Source: PGYR01 sp041595255 (GTDB lineage Bacteria; Bacteroidota; Ignavibacteria; Kapaibacteriales; UBA2268). Taken from it: a stretch of 64,000 nucleotides of DNA. The stretch covers positions 1 through 64,000 of the forward strand of contig JBFHKR010000001.1 in assembly GCA_041595255.1 (NCBI GenBank). The letters run 5' to 3'. Below, in pieces: positions 58,109 to 64,000 of this stretch (within the stretch, counting starts at the first letter, position 1; the number at the start of each line of letters is the position of its first letter). The notes beneath the pieces were generated by a model. That model was not told where the DNA came from, searched no databases, and saw only the letters and a program-made list of their open reading frames with translations. Both the position numbers and the translations under genes were made by a program.

Positions 58109-59522
58109 AGCTAAAATACTCTGATAATTTGAAGTCGTATCCCTTCGGTTCAAAAAGTCCTGTTGTATCGTCTGAAACATAATCTCCTATTACTTTACCA
58201 TCTATTATATTTTTAATAGCTTGTATTAAATAGTCAACTTCTTCAAATGTATTGTATATACCAAAACTAACTCGAATTGCTCCGGGTAAATCTACTTTAC
58301 GTTTGCAAATAATATCATTTTTCAACTTTTGGGCAGTGTTTTCGTCTATATTCATTAGTTTAGCTATATAAGGATGGGTGCAAAAACAACCAGTTCGCAC
58401 TCCAATTCCGTATTCATGCGCTAAAATTGAGCCTACATAATTATAGTGCATATCTTTTAGATTGAATGCTATAACTCCTAATTTATCCTCGAGAGTGTCA
58501 AAATCTGTTTCTACAAGTAAATCTATTTCTGGAATTTCATCAAATTTCTTCAAAATGTACTTTGTTAACTCTAATTCATGTTCTGCAACATAATCCATAC
58601 CATAATCATCTAATTGCTTACATGCTGCAGCCATTGCAATTCCACCTATAGTATTAGGAGAACCTGCTTCTTCTTTGAATGGAAGTGCTGCCCATACAGT
58701 TTCTAAATGGGTAACATATGCAGCCATACCTCCTCCTACAAATTCGGGGTCACCTTCTTCGCATAAATCCCTAGGGCAAAGCAAAACACCAGAACCATAT
58801 GGCGCATATAATTTATGAGAAGACATTACTAAAAAATCAATATGTTGTGGATCGTCACATGGTTTCATATCTATTTTTCTATGAGGTGCAAGCTGAGCCG
58901 CATCTAAACAAAACTTAGCACCTACAGAATGGGCTATCTCTGCTACTTCGTGATACGGATTTACGAATCCTGATACATTAGAAGCACCTGTAAGTGTAAT
59001 TAGTTTTATTCTTTTACCATATTGTTTGATTTTGTTATTTAGATCATTCATATCCAAATAACCTTTATCATCAACTGCAATATAGTCAACAAAATTATTT
59101 CTTCTCCAAGGTAAATCATTAGAATGATGTTCCATGCCAGATGACAATATGACATCACCTGGATTCAAACATATTCTATAACTCAACTTGTTAATCGCTT
59201 CAGTTGTGTTCTTAACAAATATTGTAATATATTGTTCTGGATCTGCATTTACAAACTTCGATACTATATCATGTGCTTGATCAAAAGCTTCAGTAGAAAT
59301 AAAGGATTTTATGCCTTGACCTCTGTGAATTGCAGAATAATAATCAATTGCTTCATTAACTTTATTTCTCACTGAAAGGAATGAAGGAGTGCTTGCCGCA
59401 TTATCAAAAAAAGTATATTGACGCATAGTGCCATCTAATAATCTCACTTTCTTATCTAAGCCAGCAATATTTTTCCTTATTTCATCAGTTTTATTACTAA
59501 TTAACTCTTTTGTGCTAAGCAT
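58101..59522 (-). CDS. Class V PLP-dependent aminotransferase/cysteine desulfurase-like
   Basis: A 473-residue fold-type I enzyme related to SufS/CsdA. The PLP-binding Lys is in VMSSHKLYAPYGSGVLL, and a GVRTGCFCTHPYIAKLM loop provides a cysteine where SufS-type desulfurases have their catalytic residue, so sulfur mobilisation is plausible. It is somewhat longer than SufS, with an extra N-terminal helix and a C-terminal tail. No other suf genes are here. A terminator-like hairpin ends just 11 bases before its ATG, and pdxH starts inside its 3' end. Confidence 0.8.
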   Translation of the reverse strand: MLSTKELISNKTDEIRKNIAGLDKKVRLLDGTMRQYTFFDNAASTPSFLSVRNKVNEAIDYYSAIHRGQGIKSFISTEAFDQAHDIVSKFVNADPEQYITIFVKNTTEAINKLSYRICLNPGDVILSSGMEHHSNDLPWRRNNFVDYIAVDDKGYLDMNDLNNKIKQYGKRIKLITLTGASNVSGFVNPYHEVAEIAHSVGAKFCLDAAQLAPHRKIDMKPCDDPQHIDFLVMSSHKLYAPYGSGVLLCPRDLCEEGDPEFVGGGMAAYVTHLETVWAALPFKEEAGSPNTIGGIAMAAACKQLDDYGMDYVAEHELELTKYILKKFDEIPEIDLLVETDFDTLEDKLGVIAFNLKDMHYNYVGSILAHEYGIGVRTGCFCTHPYIAKLMNIDENTAQKLKNDIICKRKVDLPGAIRVSFGIYNTFEEVDYLIQAIKNIIDGKVIGDYVSDDTTGLFEPKGYDFKLSEYFSYD

Positions 59523-59533
59523 AAGTACCTCAT

Positions 59534-59557
59534 AAAAAAGGGCAATATTATTGCCCT
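59534..59557 (-). terminator. Hairpin between gcvH and the SufS-like gene
   Basis: On the minus strand an 8-bp stem (AGGGCAAT with ATTGCCCT, 3-base loop) is followed by six U residues, a normal terminator for gcvH. It ends only 11 bases before the next ATG (59522), leaving no room for a separate downstream promoter. Confidence 0.78.
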
Positions 59558-59568
59558 ATAAATTAAAT

Positions 59569-59946
59569 TTAGTGTCCTATTGATTCTTTATATGAACTAG
59601 CGTCCATTAATTCATCTAATTCATTTGAATCAGATAATTCTATTTTTACTATCCATCCATCTCCGTAAGCGTCATTATTAACAACTTCAGGATTGTCATT
59701 AAGACTAGTATTTATTTCGGTTATAGTTCCAGATATAGGCGAGTACATATCTGCAACAGTTTTTACTGCTTCAATCGTACCTATTGTATCTCCTTTTGAA
59801 ACAGTTCCATCCATTTCTATATCAATGTAAACAACATCGCCTAACTCACTTGCAGCGTGATCTGTTACACCAACAGTTGCTATATTTCCTTCTACTCTGA
59901 CCCACTCGTGATCATCAGTATATTTCAAATCTTCTGGGAAGTTCAT
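59569..59946 (-). CDS. gcvH: Glycine cleavage system H protein
   Basis: GcvH carries aminomethyl groups on a lipoyl lysine between the glycine-cleavage enzymes. The ATG at 59946 is preceded by a GGAG ribosome-binding site and gives 125 residues (MNFPEDLKYTDDHEWVRVEG); the open frame to 59979 is unlikely to be used. Lipoyl Lys62 lies in GTIEAVKTVADMYSP. Other gcv genes are not nearby. It is the first gene upstream of the SufS-like/pdxH pair, with a hairpin between. Confidence 0.96.
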   Translation of the reverse strand: MNFPEDLKYTDDHEWVRVEGNIATVGVTDHAASELGDVVYIDIEMDGTVSKGDTIGTIEAVKTVADMYSPISGTITEINTSLNDNPEVVNNDAYGDGWIVKIELSDSNELDELMDASSYKESIGH

Positions 59947-59976
59947 CTTTTCTCCTTTTAATAAAAATTGGTTCCA

Positions 59977-59984
59977 CAAATATA
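59977..59984 (-). promoter_or_regulatory. Probable -7 element of gcvH
   Basis: The minus strand has TATATTTG (TAnnTTTG), 30 bases upstream of the gcvH ATG. No clear TTTG lies 19-20 bases further upstream. Confidence 0.4.
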
Positions 59985-60047
59985 AAGAATTTACTAAAAT
60001 TTTCTTACCTTAATATATTGATTTGTTCAAAACACCAAAAAGTTCTT

Positions 60048-60269
60048 ATGATTTCAAAATTTGTCGAACACCCCAATGATTTAGGAGAGTCTTATTTTAC
60101 TCATTTCAGTAAGGCATGTAGTTTCGGTTTTAAAATGTTGAAATTATCATTTATTTGTTTTTCTCATGCTGTTTTGCCTTGGACTTTCGAAAAGAAAGCT
60201 TCTGAAGAGATTATTGATATGGCAGAAGAAATGGAAGAAAGACGTGAGTTAGCTGAATGTGAAGATTAA
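60048..60269 (+). CDS. Small DUF6356-like protein
   Basis: A 73-residue protein. The frame is open from a TTG at 60018, but the ATG at 60048 (MISKFVEHPNDLGESYFTHF) is the likely start. A hydrophobic central helix (FKMLKLSFICFSHAVLPWTF) is followed by a charged, Glu-rich tail (EEIIDMAEEMEERREL). The S-H-A-x-x-P pattern and lengths resemble DUF6356 family proteins, whose function is unknown. It stands alone on the plus strand between gcvH and the accC terminator. Confidence 0.65.
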   Translation: MISKFVEHPNDLGESYFTHFSKACSFGFKMLKLSFICFSHAVLPWTFEKKASEEIIDMAEEMEERRELAECED

Positions 60270-60364
60270 TTCCAATAGCACTCTATTTATATTCTCAATT
60301 ATTAGTTTGCGGATTTGTTTATTAGATAATTCAAAACGATAATCAAGAATTAATATAAATAAAT

Positions 60365-60396
60365 AAAAAAAGCCGAATCTTATAAAAATCCGGCTT
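60365..60396 (-). terminator. Intrinsic terminator of accB-accC
   Basis: On the minus strand AAGCCG pairs with CGGCTT, with extra pairs inside, followed by a U-run. It lies about 28 bases after the accC stop. The rest of 60270-60423 shows nothing recognisable. Confidence 0.75.
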
Positions 60397-60423
60397 AATC
60401 ATTTTTTAAAGAGTTTTTTCTTT

Positions 60424-61773
60424 TTAGTCTCTCAGTTCCATCCAATTGTGACGTTCTAAATATTTCGTGTCTATATTACCAGAAATGAAATCTTCATTGT
60501 CCATCATCCATCTGTGGAAAGGAATAGTAGTTTTAATACCCTCTATCACCATTTCGTCCAATGCTCTTCTCATTTTTGCAATTGCTTCATCTCTAGTTGG
60601 TGCAAAAGTGATAAGTTTTGCAATCATTGAATCATAGAATGGAGGTACTTTATATCCCTGATAAACATGTGAATCAACTCTAATCCCTCTTCCACCAGGG
60701 AAATGCAAACTTGTTATTTCACCAGGAGTAGGTCTAAATCCATTCTCGGGATCTTCTGCATTAATTCGACATTCTATACTATGATAAACTGGTTTCTTCT
60801 CTTTTAATGTTAGTTTCGATCCGCCAGCAACTCTAATTTGTTCTTGTATCAAATCTATAGCAAGTGACTCTTCAGTAACTGGGTGTTCTACTTGAATTCG
60901 GGTATTCATTTCCATAAAGAAGAAGTTCATATCTTTGTCAACTAAATACTCAATAGTACCAGGTCCCACATAGTTAACTGCTTTTCCACCTTCCACTGAA
61001 ACTTTACCCATTTCATCTCTAAGCTTTTGACTAAGAACTGGGGAAGGTACCTCTTCAATTAGTTTTTGGTGTCTTCTTTGGATTGAACATTCACGTTCAT
61101 TCAAATGAATTACATTACCAAATTTATCACCCATAATTTGAATCTCAATATGTCGAGATCCAATAACAAGTTTTTCTAAGTATAAATCTGGGTCATTGAA
61201 AGAAACAGCAGCTTCGTTTGACGCTGTTTTATATGCATTCTCAAAGTCACTCTCTTTTTCAACTATTCTCATCCCTTTACCACCGCCACCTGAAACAGCT
61301 TTCAATAAAACTGGATATCCGATACGAGCGGCAACTTTTTTCCCGTCTTCAATGCTTTTTAATATACCATCACTACCTGGTACAACGGGAACACCAGCAG
61401 CTTTCATAGTATCTTTTGCAACTGATTTATTACCCATTTTAGAAATAGCTTCTGCACTTGGGCCAACAAATGTGATTCCGTGTTCATTACATATATTTAC
61501 AAAGTCAGCTTTTTCAGAAAGAAAACCATATCCGGGATGAATCGCATCGGCGTTAGTTACTTCTGCCGCAGCTATTATCGAAGGTATATGTAAATAGCTT
61601 TCTTTACTAGAAGCAGGTCCTATACAAACAGCTTCGTCAGCAAACTTAGTATGCAAAGAAAATCTATCTGCCTCAGAATAAACAGCTACTGTTTGTATTC
61701 CCATCTCTTTACAAGCTCGGATGATTCTCAGTGCTATTTCACCACGATTGGCAATTAGTAATTTTTTTATCAT
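60424..61773 (-). CDS. accC: Biotin carboxylase subunit of acetyl-CoA carboxylase
   Basis: AccC carboxylates biotin on AccB using ATP and bicarbonate, the first half of the malonyl-CoA reaction. The 449-residue protein has the ATP-grasp fold: KKLLIANRGEIALRIIRACKEMG, VSGGGGKGMRIV, ERECSIQRRHQKLIEE and EMNTRIQVEHPVTE, all as in active enzymes. It follows accB by 6 bases. The carboxyltransferase genes accA and accD are not in the window. Confidence 0.97.
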   Translation of the reverse strand: MIKKLLIANRGEIALRIIRACKEMGIQTVAVYSEADRFSLHTKFADEAVCIGPASSKESYLHIPSIIAAAEVTNADAIHPGYGFLSEKADFVNICNEHGITFVGPSAEAISKMGNKSVAKDTMKAAGVPVVPGSDGILKSIEDGKKVAARIGYPVLLKAVSGGGGKGMRIVEKESDFENAYKTASNEAAVSFNDPDLYLEKLVIGSRHIEIQIMGDKFGNVIHLNERECSIQRRHQKLIEEVPSPVLSQKLRDEMGKVSVEGGKAVNYVGPGTIEYLVDKDMNFFFMEMNTRIQVEHPVTEESLAIDLIQEQIRVAGGSKLTLKEKKPVYHSIECRINAEDPENGFRPTPGEITSLHFPGGRGIRVDSHVYQGYKVPPFYDSMIAKLITFAPTRDEAIAKMRRALDEMVIEGIKTTIPFHRWMMDNEDFISGNIDTKYLERHNWMELRD

Positions 61774-61779
61774 TATATA

Positions 61780-62283
61780 TTAGTTTGGTTTTATGTGAAA
61801 TAAAACTTGATTGTACTCTACTGCTTCAGTATCATTTGTTAATATTTTTACTATTTCACCATCAATGTCAGATTCTATTTCATTCATTAATTTCATTGCT
61901 TCAACTATGCAAAGAGTTTGTCCTTTCTTTACTTTCTGACCAACTTTGACGAAGTCATCAGAATCAGGTGAAGGTGCTCCATAGTAAGTACCTACCATTG
62001 GTGCCTTTATTTCATGCAATCCTGAAGCTACATCAACCTTTGGTTCTGAAGTAGATGTTTGTGGTTGAGGTATAGGAGCAGTTTGCACTTGCTGTGGTTG
62101 TGGTTGATAGTTTTGATTCGATGGTAATGCACCAGTAAGATTAAAAATTGGAGCATTTCCACTAACCTTATCTTCTTTATTTTTAGAAATCTTGAGTTTT
62201 ATTCCTTTCTCTTCTATTTCCAAATCTTCTGCAGTACTATCATCAAAGATTTTTAATAATTTCTTTAAGTATTGCAAATCCAT
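61780..62283 (-). CDS. accB: Biotin carboxyl carrier protein of acetyl-CoA carboxylase
   Basis: AccB carries carboxyl-biotin between the two halves of acetyl-CoA carboxylase. The 167 residues comprise an N-terminal helix, a Pro/Gln/Thr-rich linker (QNYQPQPQQVQTAPIPQPQ) and the biotinyl domain with the biotin-accepting Lys131 in CIVEAMKLMNEIE. The linker is a typical flexible arm. It precedes accC, and a terminator-like hairpin after efp ends 37 bases upstream. Confidence 0.97.
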   Translation of the reverse strand: MDLQYLKKLLKIFDDSTAEDLEIEEKGIKLKISKNKEDKVSGNAPIFNLTGALPSNQNYQPQPQQVQTAPIPQPQTSTSEPKVDVASGLHEIKAPMVGTYYGAPSPDSDDFVKVGQKVKKGQTLCIVEAMKLMNEIESDIDGEIVKILTNDTEAVEYNQVLFHIKPN

Positions 62284-62320
62284 AATTTCCCTTCGGATAA
62301 GTTTTTAAAATTAAAACATA

Positions 62321-62358
62321 AAAAAAGCGTGTCTTTGCATTTTACGAAAAACACGCTT
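62321..62358 (-). terminator. Intrinsic terminator between efp and accB
   Basis: On the minus strand AAGCGTGT and ACACGCTT form an 8-bp stem with an 18-base loop, followed by seven U residues. Only 37 bases separate it from the accB ATG. Confidence 0.78.
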
Positions 62359-62379
62359 AATAAAAAAGTATTTTCTTTA

Positions 62380-62940
62380 TTATTTTACCCTTTCTATATA
62401 TGAGTCAGTAGTTGTATCTACTTTTATCATATCATCTTGATTGACAAATAAAGGAACTTGAATCTCTGCGCCTGTTTCTAAAGTTGCTGGCTTAAGAGTA
62501 TTACTTGTTGAATCGCCTTTAAAACCCGGTTCTGTCATAGTAACTTTCAAACTAACGTGCTGAGGTATTTCAGCAGAAAGTACTGTGTCTCCTTCAAAAG
62601 CAAGTTGACAAATTTCACTTTCTTTCAAATATTTGATTTGATCACCAAGCATTCTCTTGTCTAAAGGAATCTGTTCATAAGTTTCATTACTCATAAAAAC
62701 ATAATTATCGCCTTCTATATATAAAAACTGGTAAGGTCTTTTTTCTATTCTTACCATTTCTATACTTGATCCAGAATTATATGTGTGCTCTTTTTGTTTG
62801 CCTGAGTCTATATCTCTCATTTTAACTTTATAGAAAGCACCACCTTTACCTGGCTTACGGAATTCTACATCAGTTATTAGACAAATGTTGCCTTCATAAC
62901 GCATATATCCGCCTTTGTATAAGTCTGTAGTATCTGCCAC
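62380..62940 (-). CDS. efp: Translation elongation factor P
   Basis: EF-P relieves ribosomes stalled at polyproline. The 186-residue protein has the three-domain structure of the family; the tip loop of domain I reads RKPGKGGAF, with the conserved Lys32 at the site modified in some species, and a full OB-fold C-terminus (DSYIERVK at the end). Whether the lysine is modified cannot be told; no epmA or epmB is nearby. It lies 29 bases downstream of tRNA-Cys on the same strand and may be co-transcribed with it. Confidence 0.97.
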   Translation of the reverse strand: MADTTDLYKGGYMRYEGNICLITDVEFRKPGKGGAFYKVKMRDIDSGKQKEHTYNSGSSIEMVRIEKRPYQFLYIEGDNYVFMSNETYEQIPLDKRMLGDQIKYLKESEICQLAFEGDTVLSAEIPQHVSLKVTMTEPGFKGDSTSNTLKPATLETGAEIQVPLFVNQDDMIKVDTTTDSYIERVK

Positions 62941-62969
62941 ATTACACCTTTAATATAAATTGTTTTTTG

Positions 62970-63040
62970 AGGTGCCGAACGGACTCGAACCGCCGTACGA
63001 GGTTTTGCAGACCTCTGCCTAACCACTCGGCCACGGCACC
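62970..63040 (-). tRNA. tRNA-Cys (anticodon GCA)
   Basis: A 71-base cloverleaf: acceptor GGTGCCG pairs with CGGCACC, discriminator U, D-arm GCCGAGTGGTTAGGC, anticodon loop CTGCAAA with GCA, T-arm CGGTTCGAGTCCG. The U73 discriminator is a cysteine identity element. No CCA is encoded. The elongation factor P gene begins 29 bases downstream without a terminator between. Confidence 0.96.
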
Positions 63041-63057
63041 TTAATATAATAAGATTA

Positions 63058-63089
63058 CAAAATTAATTCTTAATTCTGAATATTGCAAA
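63058..63089 (-). promoter_or_regulatory. Promoter of tRNA-Cys and efp
   Basis: On the minus strand TTTG (63086-63089) and TAATTTTG (63058-63065) are 20 bases apart, a full consensus match. Transcription would begin near 63051, about ten bases before the mature tRNA. Confidence 0.65.
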
Positions 63090-63108
63090 AACTGTTTACA
63101 AATATATG

Positions 63109-63792
63109 CTATTTTAACATATCTGGACGAAGATTTTTAGTTTTTTCTTTTGCAGCTTTTTCTTGCCATTCTCTTACTAATTTATGATTTCCACTTGTCA
63201 ATATATCTGGTACTTTCATCCCTTCATAGTTTGCAGGTCGAGTATATTGAGGAGGTTCTAATAATCCGTCCATATGCGAATCTGATAATGCACTTTCACT
63301 ATCACCTAGAGCTCCAGGGATTAGTCGAGTAACAGCATCTGCAATAACTAATGAAGGTAGCTCTCCTCCTGATAACACAAAATCACCAATTGATATTTCT
63401 CTTGTTATTAGCCTATCTCTAATTCTCTGATCTATACCCTTATATCGTCCTGATAAAATTATTATATTCTTTTTTAACGATAATTCTTTCGCTATACTTT
63501 GATTAAATAATTCTCCTTCAGGTGTAACAAAAATTATCTCATCATATTTTCTTTCATCTTTGAGTTTATTTATACAGTCGAAGATTGGTTGGCATTTAAT
63601 TAACATACCAGCACCACCACCATAAGGTGTATCGTCTATGTGTCCAAATTTATTATCCGAATAATCATGTAGATTATGGATATTAAACTCTACTAACCCC
63701 CTTTCTTTTGCAATTCTAATTATACCTGTGTTCAGTACCGAACTAAAAGAATCAGGTAGAGCTGATAAAAAATCAATTCTTAAAGCACACAT
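63109..63792 (-). CDS. trmD: tRNA (guanine-N1)-methyltransferase TrmD
   Basis: TrmD makes m1G37 next to the anticodon, preventing frameshifts. The 227-residue SPOUT protein shows the knot motifs: DDTPYGGGAGML, IILSGRYKGIDQR, SIGDFVLSGGELPSLVIADAVTRLIPG and the LLEPPQYTRP motif near the C-terminus. It starts 2 bases after the RimM stop, giving the usual rimM-trmD order. rplS, usually next, is absent; tRNA-Cys follows instead. Confidence 0.96.
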   Translation of the reverse strand: MCALRIDFLSALPDSFSSVLNTGIIRIAKERGLVEFNIHNLHDYSDNKFGHIDDTPYGGGAGMLIKCQPIFDCINKLKDERKYDEIIFVTPEGELFNQSIAKELSLKKNIIILSGRYKGIDQRIRDRLITREISIGDFVLSGGELPSLVIADAVTRLIPGALGDSESALSDSHMDGLLEPPQYTRPANYEGMKVPDILTSGNHKLVREWQEKAAKEKTKNLRPDMLK

Positions 63793-63794
63793 AA

Positions 63795-64000
63795 TTACAT
63801 TTCCAAATCCATTAATCCATCCATTAATTCTATACGAATTTCTTTCTTTTCAATATCGACTGATTTAATTACATCATCAATTACAGGCAATGGAATTTCA
63901 GCTTTATCTGTTCTCATCACCCATACATCATTTGCTGGAAGTTCCATTATATCAACTATTTCACCAAGTAATTCATTAGTTTGTATATTGTAAACTTTAC
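63795..64000 (-). CDS. rimM: Ribosome maturation factor RimM, partial
   Basis: The gene runs off the right edge; only the last 67 residues are visible, ending in LMDGLMDLEM and a TAA at 63795-63797. The visible segment is the PRC-barrel C-terminal domain (ELLGEIVDIMELPANDVWVM, IPLPVIDDVIKSVDIEKKEI), typical of RimM, which assists 30S subunit maturation with S19. It stands directly before trmD, the widespread arrangement, which supports the call even with the N-terminus missing. Confidence 0.9.
   Translation of the reverse strand, partial: KVYNIQTNELLGEIVDIMELPANDVWVMRTDKAEIPLPVIDDVIKSVDIEKKEIRIELMDGLMDLEM

Noticed and set aside
61196..61540. A 114-residue plus-strand frame inside accC
   Set aside because: accC is intact with all ATP-grasp motifs on the opposite strand; this frame is a shadow.
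1..64000. Insertion sequences, prophage or integrative element
   Set aside because: No transposase, integrase or phage gene was recognised, and the three tRNA genes have no adjacent integrase.

Overview
The window is AT-rich (roughly 30% GC by eye), gene-dense and free of any recognisable insertion sequence, prophage or CRISPR array. Gene content points to the Bacteroidota/Chlorobiota/Ignavibacteriota/Kapaibacteriota (FCB) group: a PorX regulator (REC plus PglZ domain), histidine kinases with periplasmic two-component propellers or TPR repeats, a PorV/FadL-like outer-membrane protein, a Bacteroidota-type RNA polymerase omega subunit, and several promoters of the form TTTG-N18/20-TAnnTTTG. Genus and species cannot be read from the sequence. 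Shine-Dalgarno sites are sparse, GTG and TTG starts occur, and the genetic code is standard.

Layout. 1-5460: a minus-strand operon of a GAF/degenerate-GGDEF membrane protein, RNase R, riboflavin synthase and a partial beta-barrel protein. 5482-7972: an exported unknown, nucleoside diphosphate kinase and succinyl-CoA ligase alpha. 8061-13500: a giant propeller histidine kinase overlapping a REC-kinase. 13576-16761: flavodoxin, NusB, and a sirtuin-AcpS-RlmB operon. 16748-22714: a polar amino-acid ABC transporter, a MerR/WD40/OmpA-like operon, omega, a BamD-like lipoprotein and tRNA-Leu. 22830-27158: a low-complexity lipoprotein, a PorV-like protein, MgtE, S20 and tRNA-Arg. 27287-38945: a PAS kinase, prolyl oligopeptidase, MutS2, YqeY, a YfhO-like membrane protein and a TPR kinase. 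39017-42554: S16, Ffh, a tiny membrane protein and DnaB. 42676-47421: a REC-kinase, a small barrel protein, NIF3, a zinc-ribbon protein, RNase P RNA, an Hpt protein and a TolB-like protein. 47413-51507: RuvB, a CDF transporter, TsaE and PorX. 51713-57470: a ClpB-like protein lacking its second AAA domain, then a translationally coupled trio (outer-membrane barrel, RsbW-like kinase, P-loop membrane protein). 57467-64000: PdxH, a class V PLP enzyme, GcvH, a DUF6356-like protein, AccC/AccB, EF-P, tRNA-Cys, TrmD and a partial RimM.

Most of the window is core housekeeping (translation, SRP, replication, fatty-acid initiation, RNA processing). Over this lies a large phosphotransfer layer: four membrane or soluble kinases with or without fused receivers, a REC-PglZ regulator and a lone Hpt protein, none carrying a DNA-binding output domain. 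The best candidate for an undescribed system is 51713-57470. The most interesting secondary leads are the WD40 plus CRD/OmpA pair that looks like a split PorE, terminator-like hairpins immediately upstream of the sufS-like gene and accB, and the CDF transporter lacking canonical membrane metal ligands.
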